Source: Bacteroidales bacterium
GTDB taxonomy: Bacteria; Bacteroidota; Bacteroidia; Bacteroidales; GCA-2748055
Direction: 5' to 3'
Assembly (NCBI GenBank): GCA_029210585.1
Contig: JARGFP010000014.1
Location: 41,800 to 105,799 of the forward strand
Length of the DNA: 64,000 nt
Shown here: piece by piece, positions 55,801 through 63,775 of the stretch
Layout of the letters: the number at the start of each line of letters is the position of its first letter
Numbering within the stretch: the stretch's first letter is position 1
Notes under the pieces: model-generated
Databases searched by the model: none
What the model was told of the DNA's origin: nothing
What the model saw: the letters and a program-made list of their open reading frames with translations, nothing else
Made by a program: the position numbers and the translations under genes

Positions 55801-56922
55801 AATACTGCTATTCAGATAATTGCGATTTCCGGGGAGAGCGGAATAATTCTGAAACACCTGTTTGCTTTTAGCCAGCAGGTTAAGTCCACCCCGGGTACCG
55901 ATCCATGTTTCACCTTTTGCATCCGTCAGGATCGTCCATACCGAATTGTTAGAAAGGCTGTTGGGTTCCTGGAAACTGTTCTTGTAGTATCCCGTAAATC
56001 CTGCTGCCTTTGAATACCTGAACAAACCGCCCCGGGTACCGATCCAGTATTCCCCGAAAGCCCCTTTCGAGATCGCCCGTACCGTTTCGCTTCGTTCGAT
56101 ATCCGTATTCAATTCATTCTTCAGGATTTTCCGCTGTGACGGATCGATGATAAAAAGACCTGCAGCATAGGTTCCGACCCAGATCAGTCCTTCCTCATCC
56201 AGATATATTTCCCAGATTTCCCGGTTCTGGTTTTCTTTGAAGGGAAGCGGAAAGCTTTCAAGGCTGTTCGTTCCCGGCACATAGGTTAACAATCCGTTAT
56301 TGGTCCCGATCCAGAGTGTGCCATTCCTGTCAAAGCTGATGTTCCTGACAAAATTTCCCTCGAGGAAAACAGCATCGTCATTGTTTTCGTACTCCAGCGT
56401 CTCAATGTTGCCTGTTGTATCGTATATGAGCACATTGTGATCAGTGGCCAGCCAGCACCTCCCGTCCACATCGGCAATAATATCATTCACTGAAATATCC
56501 TTTTGCCGGAACTCCTCCGTGCGCTCAAAGGGATGTGAGAACGTCTCCTTTTCGCGGTTGAAAACATTTAATCCCCCGTTTTCGGTTCCAATCAGCAGGT
56601 TGCCCGATCTGTCCTCCCTGATCACGCGGATCAGGTTCCCCCGGAGGCTCAGCGAATCTCCGGTTTCGGGAAGAAAATTAAGAAAAGAGTACCCGTCGAA
56701 GCGACTGAGGCCCTGGCTGGTGCCAATCCACATCCACCCTTTGCTGTCCTGGAAAATACACTGGATCTGGTTGTTGGGCAGCCCTTCCTCCTGGGTAAAG
56801 ATATCGAAGCGAAGTTTGGTTTGTGCATGTATGGGAATTGAGGAGACGGCCAGGAAAATGAATAGCAATTTTGAACACCTCAGTATACCTTCCTTCAATT
56901 TATATCTCTCAAAAGCGCGCAT
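52819..56922 (-). CDS. Hybrid two-component sensor/regulator (HTCS)
   Basis: 1367 residues. Signal region, then two-component regulator propeller repeats (about 35-700; repeated W-I/V-G-T motifs such as GWMWIGTSQGLSRFDGYSF and GETWIGTRGGLNLL), a Y_Y_Y beta-sandwich, and a membrane helix near 790-812 (TGWFIAIIFALLLFMVYVLV). The kinase has the H-box HEIRTPLTLILGP, N-box NLLSNAFKYTES, G-boxes DTGKGIQ and GVGIGLSLVKEL. A receiver follows (VEDNMDVRQ; phospho-Asp in IIISDIIMPNMDG; LLLTAM, YITKPF), then an AraC-type helix-turn-helix. It senses oligosaccharides in the periplasm and activates the locus. It reads toward susC. Confidence 0.97.
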   Translation of the reverse strand: MRAFERYKLKEGILRCSKLLFIFLAVSSIPIHAQTKLRFDIFTQEEGLPNNQIQCIFQDSKGWMWIGTSQGLSRFDGYSFLNFLPETGDSLSLRGNLIRVIREDRSGNLLIGTENGGLNVFNREKETFSHPFERTEEFRQKDISVNDIIADVDGRCWLATDHNVLIYDTTGNIETLEYENNDDAVFLEGNFVRNISFDRNGTLWIGTNNGLLTYVPGTNSLESFPLPFKENQNREIWEIYLDEEGLIWVGTYAAGLFIIDPSQRKILKNELNTDIERSETVRAISKGAFGEYWIGTRGGLFRYSKAAGFTGYYKNSFQEPNSLSNNSVWTILTDAKGETWIGTRGGLNLLAKSKQVFQNYSALPGNRNYLNSSIVYALWVDKKNNIWIGTEDGGINIFNPSTKKYTYITSDLQKPYALSQNCIKAFLEHDEKLFVATFLGGLNVIDLNSRKVTQLLNDIDRPGTVSDNRVWDLCMDKDRQIWVATSRGVDRFEPETNTFIHYPQFCGNEHVQWIETDSHGNRWMGSNNEIVIYSPELSTIKRYDERSRSMFEDSRKRIWIATDDKGLAHYTIDDGPLKYYSKEQGLANRQALCVLEDGDRNLWISTLNGLSKFDPSAEVFQNFTTRDGLGNNQFCYGAACKTQSGELLFGSLSGFDMIDPEESQPVDADVPLVFTDLKLFNQSVAIGNDKNDVLTKSISETEKLVLTSKQDVFTLEFAALNYVNSENNYYTYKLEGLFRDWISPSHDRVASFTNLNPGDYTLRVKRVLLENGSESRELTLDIVILPPFWKTGWFIAIIFALLLFMVYVLVRFFINREKIKSQLVLERVNARKLHEVDMMKLKFFTNISHEIRTPLTLILGPLEKMLKGQQVNAEVQENLKMMQRNAQNLDRLITQLLDFRKLQSGNLRLNLTEADIVSFTRNIVNSFSSLAHEKDIKLMFTSLKKRLFVAFDADKIEKILNNLLSNAFKYTESKGAISVNLSLIFDSDEESFSDADEEKQFIEISIKDTGKGIQDKNLDKIFVRFFQSGEGDKSSGVGIGLSLVKELVKLHKGQIFVTSKPGKGTKFTIRIPSDIVQEVSVTEENVDTIKKIEALLPASDEILNDDYVSPVMLIVEDNMDVRQFIRSHFNSFYKIIEANNGAEGLKLATEAVPDIIISDIIMPNMDGYELCKRLKNDERTSHIPILLLTAMHSKEHELKGLATGANDYITKPFDISVLQAKVENLLSIRDSMKDRFASTMVLEPTNIVITSPDERFLKKAIDVVDANMSDSEMDIEGFAQKVGVSRMQLYRKLHALTDMTVKEFIRHIRLKRATQLLVQQKLNISEIAYEVGFKDLSHFRKCFKREYGMSAKEYITKNTEPHTSDAS

Positions 56923-57114
56923 TGGTTCTGTGCTTTTTAATGGAAAAAATTGCTCAACCTGCAGATAAAAATAGGTTGTCTGATGAAATTATCCTAAAGA
57001 TTTTGAAATCATCCATACAAGATTGAGGGGGATACAACCACTTCCGGCCACCACAACTTGAGGAATTCTTTCTTAATTTATACCTTTCCATTGTAATCAA
57101 TACGCAATCCAATC

Positions 57115-58122
57115 ATGAAAAAGAACTTTCAAATCCTATGCTTCACCCTGGCATTTATTGTCCTTTCTGCTCCTGTTTTACTCGCACAGAAACTGGTACA
57201 GGCAACACCTGAAAGTGCAGGAGTTTCTTCGGAACGGCTGGCACGGCTTACTGAAACCCTGGAGAGCTGCGTGGAACTGGAAAAGTTGCCGGGTACGGTG
57301 ACGCTGGTAGCCCGCAGCGGAAAGATCATTTACTATGATGCCACGGGCAATAGTGATTTGGAACGGGACATCCCGATGGAAAGGAATTCGATTTTCAGAA
57401 TTGCTTCCCAGACAAAAGTACTGGTAAGTATAGGCATCATGATGCTGCAGGAGGAAGGTAAATTGTTGATTTCCGATCCGGTGGGCAAGTATATCCCTGC
57501 ATTTAATACAACCAGTGTGGCCGTACCGGAAGCGGATGGCTCCTATTCTGTTGTGGATGCGCACAGGCCCATTACGCTCCGTGATCTGCTCACACATACA
57601 TCAGGAATAGGTTACGGTCAGGGTATCGCTGCTGATCTATGGGAACAGGCCGGCATCCAGGGCTGGTATTTTGCCGACAGGGAAGAACCGATCCTTGAAA
57701 CGGTCACAAGGATGGCGGCACTTCCTTTTGATGCCCAGCCCGGTGAGCAATATGTATATGGGTACAACACGGACATCCTCGGTGCTGTATTAGAAATTGT
57801 TTCCGGAGAACCCCTGGATGTGTTTTTAAAGCGCCATATTTTCGATCCCGTGGGAATGCACGACACCTATTTCTATCTACCGGAAGAGAAGAAAGAGCGT
57901 CTTGCGGTAGTTTATTCTGCCAGCGATAACAGGTTGGAACGTGCCCCGGATCCGGGCGGCATGACCGGACAGGGCCTTTATGTCAGCGGTCCGCGGACCA
58001 GCTTTTCAGGAGGTGCCGGGTGCCTGAGTACTGCCATGGATTATGCCATATTTTTGCAGATGATGCTGAATAAAGGAACCTATAACGGTCAGGACAGCCT
58101 ATCGGTTATCGCGTGGGTTTGA
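57115..58122 (+). pseudogene. Beta-lactamase-family serine hydrolase, 3'-truncated
   Basis: 335 residues with signal peptide (LCFTLAFIVLSAPVLLAQ). The class C/esterase fold is clear: the S-x-x-K motif in FRIASQTKVLVSIG (near residues 98-101), LLTHTSGIGYG and the Y-x-N element in YVYGYNTDILGAVLE (near 215). The match ends at MMLNKGTYNGQ, where intact relatives continue for roughly 100 residues more with the C-terminal helix region. Here it passes into unrelated sequence and stops (DSLSVIAWV). It is therefore probably non-functional or altered, broken by a deletion. The stub lies next to an AT-rich toxin region, which may mark the insertion or deletion point. Confidence 0.8.
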
Positions 58123-58208
58123 ATACCGGAAAGTTTTATAAATATGTCACTTATTACAAATGGCATTGACAGTTTAAGGATCAGAACTGCTCTGCCTGTT
58201 GGAGATTT

Positions 58209-58373
58209 TTAGGGTTTTACAGGCTTATTGGTCCTTATTCTTCCTTTATATTTTTCTCTGATAGCGGCCAACCGTTTCTCTCTTAACTCAGGATCCATGC
58301 TATAATCCATGTGATGCTTGTCACGAATAGAACGCATCATTTCAACAGCGTCAAATTCTTTATTGGTTTTCAT
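58209..58373 (-). CDS. Small partner of the PIN-domain protein (probable antitoxin)
   Basis: 54 residues beginning MKTNKEFDAVEMMRSIRDKH (an ATG one codon upstream is also possible), with EKRLAAIREKYKGRI near the end. This opening (KTNK-F-D-A-V-x-x-M-R) is a recurring short protein found beside PIN-domain genes in Bacteroidota. It overlaps the 3' end of the PIN reading frame by 14 bp, so the two are coupled. The antitoxin role is inferred from the pairing. The frame itself is intact although the PIN gene is broken. Confidence 0.65.
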   Translation of the reverse strand: MKTNKEFDAVEMMRSIRDKHHMDYSMDPELREKRLAAIREKYKGRIRTNKPVKP

Positions 58374-58835
58374 CATTTCCTGTTTTAATAATTTCCCTTG
58401 GTGTTCTGATTTCGATCAATGAATACCCATTCTTAATGTTCACAGAATTATACATTCGAATCTTATCCAGGTTTACAATGTGTTTGAAATTCCAGCTAGC
58501 TACCACATTAATTTGAAAAATCTTGGCAATTGCAATATGGAGTGCATCTTCGAAAAATTTTGCTGAAACAACACCCTCATCGAGGTATAATTTAGCGAGG
58601 TCATTGGTTTCCGAATCAGATGCTAAAATTTCCAATGAGGCTTCAGGTATTGTATGGAAATATTGACTTTGACTTTTTCTGGTGCCCCGGAAAGTTCATC
58701 CAATGTAATATCCGATACAACAGCAATCATTCTGCCTGCTCTGAAATCATTAAACAGGGCTTTGGACCATTCCTCAAATTCCTGGTCAAAACAACCTCCA
58801 ATTACAGAAGTATCTATGTAGACCCTTTGTTTCAT
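58360..58835 (-). pseudogene. PIN-domain (VapC-like) toxin gene with frameshift
   Basis: Two frames together give one PIN domain. The first part (ATG at 58835) reads MKQRVYIDTSVIGGCFD, with the first catalytic Asp in YIDTSV, then AVVSDITLDELSGAPEKVK. The second part continues in another frame (IPEASLEILASDSE, then FFEDALHIAIAKIFQINVV and SWNFKHIVNLDKIR), with the later acidic residue and the typical WNFKHIVN motif. The frames switch near 58655-58680, where one inserted base would restore a single frame (QYFHTIPEAS). Active PIN proteins are ribonucleases; this copy should be inactive unless the shift is a sequencing error. Confidence 0.8.
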
Positions 58836-59144
58836 TAAAACAAAGATACGAATATCAAATGTTCAATTAAAAAATATTTCCAAAGTTTGTCTTAGTCGAG
58901 ACATAAGCTTTTCTTCATAATAACACCTGTTATTGCTGAATACCTGGTTAAACTACGAACATACCTTTCGCCAAATATACCGGCAGTTGTAAGCCTGCGG
59001 AATATCAACGTTGTAAAATACGTTGGTGCAGATGGCTCAGAATTTTCTATCTTAGTATGCTACATGACAAGAAGTTTCAAACGGCTCACCCGTAAAACAG
59101 CAGTGAACTTTTATTGTTATACACACAACTAAACGAAGAAAACC
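58836..59144. other. 309-bp AT-rich intergenic region
   Basis: No gene is supported. An inverted repeat CAACGT-TGTAAAAT-ACGTTG lies near 59008-59027. The leader and promoter of the GH43 gene at 59145 should be within the last 100 bp, but no consensus was recognised. Confidence 0.5.
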
Positions 59145-60977
59145 ATGTCTCACTCAACTAAAAAGAATCATTATCCCGCATGTTCCGTCCGGGTCCGGCG
59201 GGCCGCTTCAGAACCGGGCCTGAAGCTACATCTGAACTGTTACATTATTGTTACAGGGATACTGCTCACTGTCTTGCTCTCCGGCTGCTCAGGATCACCT
59301 GGAAAAGCAGATTTTCAGCCTGAAAAGTCAGCGGCCTATTTCGACTATTTCACCTATACGGGGAATGACGACTTTTACAATGAACATCCCCTGGAAAGGG
59401 AGAACCAGTTTTATAATCCCATCCTTCCGGGCTGGTATTCCGATCCGAGTATCTGCAGGAACGGGGACGATTATTTTCTTGTAACCTCCACATTTTCCTA
59501 TTTTCCGGGCGTGCCGATATTTCACAGCACGGACCTGGTCAACTGGAAACAGATTGGTCATGTGCTGGACCGACCATCACAGCTTCCTCTTGACGGACAG
59601 CGGATTGGCGAGGGGATCTTCGCTCCTGCCATCAGCTACAATCCGCATAATCAGACGTATTATATGATCACTACCAATATCCGCAGGGGAAATTTCTTCG
59701 TGAAAACCAAAGATCCGTTTGGCGCATGGTCAGATCCCATCTGGTTGCCGGAGGTAGGGGGTATTGATCCGTCCATTTTTTTCAATGACGACGGGAAGGC
59801 ATATATCGTGAACAATGATGCACCGGATGGCCCGCCGCTTTACGAGGGTCATCGTGCCATTCGCGTACAGGAATTTGACTGGAAGGAAGAAAAAGCATTG
59901 GAACCGGCAAACATGATCGTAAATGGCGGGGTGAATATCGAAGAAAAGCCCATTTGGATTGAAGGTCCGCACATTTATAAGATCAACGGCATGTACTACC
60001 TGATGGATGCCGAGGGCGGGTCCGGACCGGAGCATTCAGAAGTGATCTTCCGGGGTGATCACCCGCTGGGTCCGTATATTCCCTGGGATAAAAATCCGAT
60101 ACTCACCCAGCGTCACCTGGATCCATACCGTCCGAATCCGATTGGCTGGGCCGGTCATGCCGATCTTGTTCAGACAAAAGAAGGCGACTGGTGGGCGGTT
60201 TTCCTGGCTTGCCGGCCGATCGACAATGCATTTGAAAACCTGGGGCGGGAGACCTTCATCATGCCGGTCAGGTGGAGTGAAGACGGATTTCCCTACATGA
60301 CACAGGGAGATGATCTCATCCCGATGATTCTGGAAAGAGAAAGTGTGCAACGGGCGGACAATGTCACATTCGGGAACTTCAGTATCGGGGATGACTTCAG
60401 TGATGAGGAACTGGGCATGGAATGGCTGACGCTCAGGTCACCGGGAACATATCGCTATTCACTTACCTCTCAGTCCGGGTATCTCATGCTGAACTGTACC
60501 GAAGAAAAAGCCACCGGCAGGGGTACGCCTGCGCTTATCAGCAGAAGGCTGCAGCATCATAAGTTTGAATGTGCAACGAAAATGATCTTCGATCCCGTAA
60601 TGGAGGAGGAAGATGCAGCCGGACTGCTGCTGCTGAAAGATGAACGCCACCAGTATTTTATGGCGGCAGGCAGACAGGAAGAAGGCCTGGAAATCAGCCT
60701 GCTGAAAATCGCATCGTCGGGTGTTGAAAAACTGGCAAGCCAGGCCATTGATCCGGCAGGGAACAGTATCGAATTGAAAATCGTTTCACACGGGAAGACC
60801 TTTGATTTTTATTATGCGGTAAAGAAGAACAGATGGGAACTGCTTGCTGCAGGCATTGATGCCCATTACCTGTCAACCGATAACTCCTATGGATTTACTG
60901 GAACGACCGTCGGATTATATGCAGTAAAGAAACCGGCAGAACTGCCGCCAAGGCAAGGGCGCAGGACCGGTCAATAG
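59145..60977 (+). CDS. GH43 family glycoside hydrolase (xylosidase/arabinosidase type), lipoprotein
   Basis: 610 residues. The membrane segment ends in lipobox LLSGCSGSPG after an unusually long N-terminus; a later start is possible. GH43 signatures are in order: NPILPGWYSDPSICRNGDDY (catalytic Asp), GGIDPSIFFNDDGKAYIV (Asp) and WIEGPHIYKINGMYYLM (catalytic Glu). Near residue 350 HADLVQTKEGDWWAVFL is typical of the beta-xylosidase-type subfamilies. A C-terminal beta-sandwich (about 415-600) follows. It probably releases xylose or arabinose from short side-chain fragments. It stands alone on the plus strand beyond the pectin operon. Confidence 0.93.
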   Translation: MSHSTKKNHYPACSVRVRRAASEPGLKLHLNCYIIVTGILLTVLLSGCSGSPGKADFQPEKSAAYFDYFTYTGNDDFYNEHPLERENQFYNPILPGWYSDPSICRNGDDYFLVTSTFSYFPGVPIFHSTDLVNWKQIGHVLDRPSQLPLDGQRIGEGIFAPAISYNPHNQTYYMITTNIRRGNFFVKTKDPFGAWSDPIWLPEVGGIDPSIFFNDDGKAYIVNNDAPDGPPLYEGHRAIRVQEFDWKEEKALEPANMIVNGGVNIEEKPIWIEGPHIYKINGMYYLMDAEGGSGPEHSEVIFRGDHPLGPYIPWDKNPILTQRHLDPYRPNPIGWAGHADLVQTKEGDWWAVFLACRPIDNAFENLGRETFIMPVRWSEDGFPYMTQGDDLIPMILERESVQRADNVTFGNFSIGDDFSDEELGMEWLTLRSPGTYRYSLTSQSGYLMLNCTEEKATGRGTPALISRRLQHHKFECATKMIFDPVMEEEDAAGLLLLKDERHQYFMAAGRQEEGLEISLLKIASSGVEKLASQAIDPAGNSIELKIVSHGKTFDFYYAVKKNRWELLAAGIDAHYLSTDNSYGFTGTTVGLYAVKKPAELPPRQGRRTGQ

Positions 60978-61260
60978 AATAATGTAACACGCAGCATCTA
61001 TTACGCTTACCTAACTCCAAAACTCAAGGCAATCCAGGTGCTTCAGTCTCTCTATTTGTATCATAAAGTGTTAAAACAATTAAAAAGGAAAGCGTTAAAT
61101 GAGGTTTTTAAAAGAAACTATAGTAAATTTATTGGTCAGTACCCAAAGATTTGGTCATTGATGAACCCAATTGTCTCTTATCTGGGTCGCAAATTTAAGG
61201 AGGATTCTATTTTTAACATCATCTAATACGTACACTATTTAACATCTAAACTTAACTATT
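60978..61260. other. 283-bp intergenic region
   Basis: No clear gene. A 62-codon frame at 61038-61226 (MLQSLYLYHKVLKQL) is lysine- and tyrosine-rich without a recognised family and was not called. The stretch CTATTTTTAA near 61210 resembles a -7 element with one mismatch. Confidence 0.45.
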
Positions 61261-63180
61261 ATGAAAAAAACTACGACGACCTTTGTTTTCCTTTTCGTGG
61301 CCTTTAGCTGGCTCGCAGCACAAGGAAACGTTACTTTTAACCTGGACGCGACCGGGGGAGGATTTGCGGCAGCTGACCGCGTTTTTATTTCAGGTGCCCC
61401 GTGGGGCTGGCCTATGCCTGGAGATAACCTGGATCTTGAATTATTAGACGGAGATGCGGACGGAATTTTCAGCGTCACACTGCCAATATGTGCAAGATTT
61501 TGGGAATTTAAATTCTTCAAAAACACCGGCTGGGATAATGGCGAGCCAATAGCTTCTGACAGGGTTCACGTTTTTACAGGCGCAGATGAAACTATAGATT
61601 GCGTCTGGGGTGATCGTCCTGAAAGTGTAACTGTCAACAATCCATTGCCTGTAAATTTTGAACAAGGCGTGAATGATATGTCGTGGGCGACATTCAGCCT
61701 GGGTCCGGATCCTCTCAACTGTTCAGATTTCTCAATTGTTGCCAACCCTGATGTATCAGGAATCAACAAATCTGCAAATGCCATACAATTTGTTGTACAT
61801 GACAATGCAGATCAGTGGGCCGGTGCATGGACTGAAGCTTATGATACGATTAAATTTACAGAAGATAACCACATCTTATCCATGATGGTGTACAGGTCGG
61901 ATATCGGCCGCAGTGCGCTTAAGGTTGAAAGCAGCAGCAATGGCGGACCAGTCATAGAACTGTTTGCTACCAATACAAAAACAGATGAGTGGGAATTACT
62001 TACCTTTGACTTTACAGCCGGCATTGGATATGAATATCCAAGATTCGTATTTTTCCCGGATTTCCCGGAAGCAGCCAGAACAGATGGTGCTACAGTACTG
62101 GTTGATAATATAGCTGCAGCTGTTAAGAGTGGTGCGACTTTTAACCTGGACACGACCGGTGGAGGCTTTGCTGCTGACGACCGCGTTTTTATATCAGGTT
62201 CCCCGTGGGGCTGGCCTATGCCTGGAGATAACCTGGATCTTGAATTATTAGACGGAGATGCGGACGGAATTTTCAGCGTCACACTGCCAATATGTGCAAG
62301 ATTTTGGGAATTTAAATTCTTCAAAAACACCAGCTGGGATAATGGCGAGCCAATAGCTTCTGACAGGGTTCACGTTTTTACAGGCGCAGATGAAACTATA
62401 GATTGCGTCTGGGGTGATCGTCCTGAAAGTGTAACTGTCAACAATCCATTGCCTGTAAATTTTGAGCAAGGCGTGAATGATATGTCGTGGGCGACATTCA
62501 GCCTGGGTCCGGATCCTCTCAACTGTTCTGATTTTTCAATTGTTGCCAACCCTGATGCATCAGGAATTAATACATCTGCCAATGCCATACAGTTTGTTGT
62601 ACATGACAATGCAGACCAGTGGGCCGGTGCATGGACTGAAGCTTATGAGACTATTACATTTACCGAAGAATACCATACCCTGACCATGATGGTGTACAGG
62701 TCAGATATCGGCCGTAGCGCGCTTAAGGTAGAAAGTAGCAGCAATGGCGGACCAGTCATTGAACTGTTTGCTACCAATACAAAAACAGATGAGTGGGAAT
62801 TACTTACCTATGACTTTTCGGCCGGCATAGGATATGACTATCCAAGATTCGTATTTTTCCCGGATTTCCCGGAAGCAGCCAGAACAGATGGTGCTACAGT
62901 ACTGGTCGATAACATAGCTGAATCTGTTCATACTCCTGTTAATGGAATTCCCTCCGAAAAAGCGAATGGTATAAAAGTATATCCGAACCCTGCAACCGAT
63001 CTACTGAACGTTACTTTCCCGACTGAGAATGCTAAAGTAGTAATTTACAACAGCATTGGTCGCAAGATTGAAGAAGTTTTTGTGGAAGGAAGAATGATTA
63101 CCTTTGATGTTAGCGATTATGTCAATGGACTTTATTTTGTAAAGGTGAACGATAATGCTATCGTGAAGTTCGTGAAATAA
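61261..63180 (+). CDS. Secreted tandem-duplicated carbohydrate-binding-like protein with T9SS sorting domain
   Basis: 639 residues with signal peptide (TTFVFLFVAFSWLAAQ). Two nearly identical 268-residue units follow, at about 24-291 and 292-559. Each has a beta-sandwich opening (RVFISGAPWGWPMPGDNLDL, FWEFKFFKNTGWDNGEP), resembling a starch-binding-like E-set domain, and a second jelly-roll-like part (VNFEQGVNDMSWATFSLG, ARTDGATVLVDNIA), resembling carbohydrate-binding modules. The C-terminus (KVYPNPATDLLNVTFPTENA) is a T9SS type A sorting domain. No catalytic motif was seen; glycan binding at the surface is the best guess. A hairpin terminator follows. Confidence 0.88.
   Translation: MKKTTTTFVFLFVAFSWLAAQGNVTFNLDATGGGFAAADRVFISGAPWGWPMPGDNLDLELLDGDADGIFSVTLPICARFWEFKFFKNTGWDNGEPIASDRVHVFTGADETIDCVWGDRPESVTVNNPLPVNFEQGVNDMSWATFSLGPDPLNCSDFSIVANPDVSGINKSANAIQFVVHDNADQWAGAWTEAYDTIKFTEDNHILSMMVYRSDIGRSALKVESSSNGGPVIELFATNTKTDEWELLTFDFTAGIGYEYPRFVFFPDFPEAARTDGATVLVDNIAAAVKSGATFNLDTTGGGFAADDRVFISGSPWGWPMPGDNLDLELLDGDADGIFSVTLPICARFWEFKFFKNTSWDNGEPIASDRVHVFTGADETIDCVWGDRPESVTVNNPLPVNFEQGVNDMSWATFSLGPDPLNCSDFSIVANPDASGINTSANAIQFVVHDNADQWAGAWTEAYETITFTEEYHTLTMMVYRSDIGRSALKVESSSNGGPVIELFATNTKTDEWELLTYDFSAGIGYDYPRFVFFPDFPEAARTDGATVLVDNIAESVHTPVNGIPSEKANGIKVYPNPATDLLNVTFPTENAKVVIYNSIGRKIEEVFVEGRMITFDVSDYVNGLYFVKVNDNAIVKFVK
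61330..62937 (+). repeat. 804-bp tandem duplication
   Basis: Copies run 61330-62133 and 62134-62937, offset by exactly 804 bp (268 codons). Long stretches are identical, for example most of 61411-61560 against 62215-62364. Differences are scattered single bases. The event is recent compared with the older diverged duplication at 28917-32290. Confidence 0.95.
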
Positions 63181-63198
63181 CTTATTACTCTTTTTTAT

Positions 63199-63232
63199 GG
63201 AAAAGCCTTGCAATTGCAGGGCTTTTCTTTTT
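63199..63232 (+). terminator. Rho-independent terminator
   Basis: AAAAGCC (63201-63207) pairs with GGCTTTT (63220-63226), the loop holding the palindrome TGCAATTGCA, followed by CTTTTTAG. It closes the T9SS-sorted duplicated protein gene. Confidence 0.85.
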
Positions 63233-63318
63233 AGTAGCAGGCTGCTTAATTGGATTGGATGGAATGAGTAGACACAATACTTCGGAGAGAGGTGCTCAAC
63301 GATTCAGGAATATGCAGC

Positions 63319-63633
63319 TCAGTTTATGTGGTGTTTTCTGTAATTATTTCCTGCAAGGAGGGTGAATCTATCCTGTAAAATATCAACAATCTTTTTCAAT
63401 TTCGTTATAGCCAATGCTGCCCATTCCTTCTTTTCGGAAGCGTTCATCTTATTCAAAGTATTATCGTATGGTTCTATCTCATCATCCAATTTAACCAATC
63501 CATGCTTTGCCGACAATATGAATATGTGATTAGGGCTATGTGATTCAGCATATTTTAAGTTCTTTCTGAATAGAGGGATTATAGAAGATTTACACCTCAT
63601 AAATTGGTCTCTATGCAATGATATTGAATTCAT
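63319..63633 (-). pseudogene. DUF6884-like fragment lacking its N-terminus
   Basis: 104 residues. The stretch HIFILSAKHGLVKLDDEIEP followed by YDNTLNKMNASEKKEW and RFTLLAGNNYRKH matches the DUF6884 family, in which ILSAK-x-G-L and P-Y-x-x-T-L are conserved. The family's N-terminal segment with the L-x-S-C-x-x-x-K motif is missing, and a TGA is in frame just upstream of the start. It is therefore probably a remnant. Its function in the family is unclear. The region is AT-rich and lies beside a transposase remnant. Confidence 0.6.
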
Positions 63634-63775
63634 AACTGTTCATGGAATTTGAATTCGTTAAAAATTTTGAGTAGTTTAGATTAATTTGCATGAATATGAT
63701 AAGCAAATGACAACAAAACCTCCTTCACCTTTTTCCTGCTGATTCCAAATCTAAGATGGAGGTGGATTTCCCAAG

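Larger units (their letters stand above)
36328..56922 (-). other. Core pectin polysaccharide utilisation locus
   Basis: All genes read leftward: HTCS regulator, 34-residue peptide, SusC, SusD, surface lipoprotein, PL1, GH43, GH28 and CE8-PL1. Gaps between genes are short (16 bp SusC-SusD, 31 bp SusD-lipoprotein, up to about 140 bp elsewhere). The set covers binding, import, demethylation, lyase cutting, side-chain removal and galacturonide hydrolysis, so the substrate is most likely methylated homogalacturonan with some arabinose- or xylose-bearing pectin. GH105, the esterase and two secreted proteins on the plus strand (26407-35840) complete it. Confidence 0.9.

Noticed and set aside
58623..58690. 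Programmed frameshift or stop readthrough in the PIN gene
   Set aside because: No clear slippery heptamer with a downstream structure was seen; a simple one-base loss explains it.
61038..61226. 62-codon plus-strand frame before the duplicated protein gene
   Set aside because: No recognised family or clear translation signal; left uncalled although it cannot be excluded.
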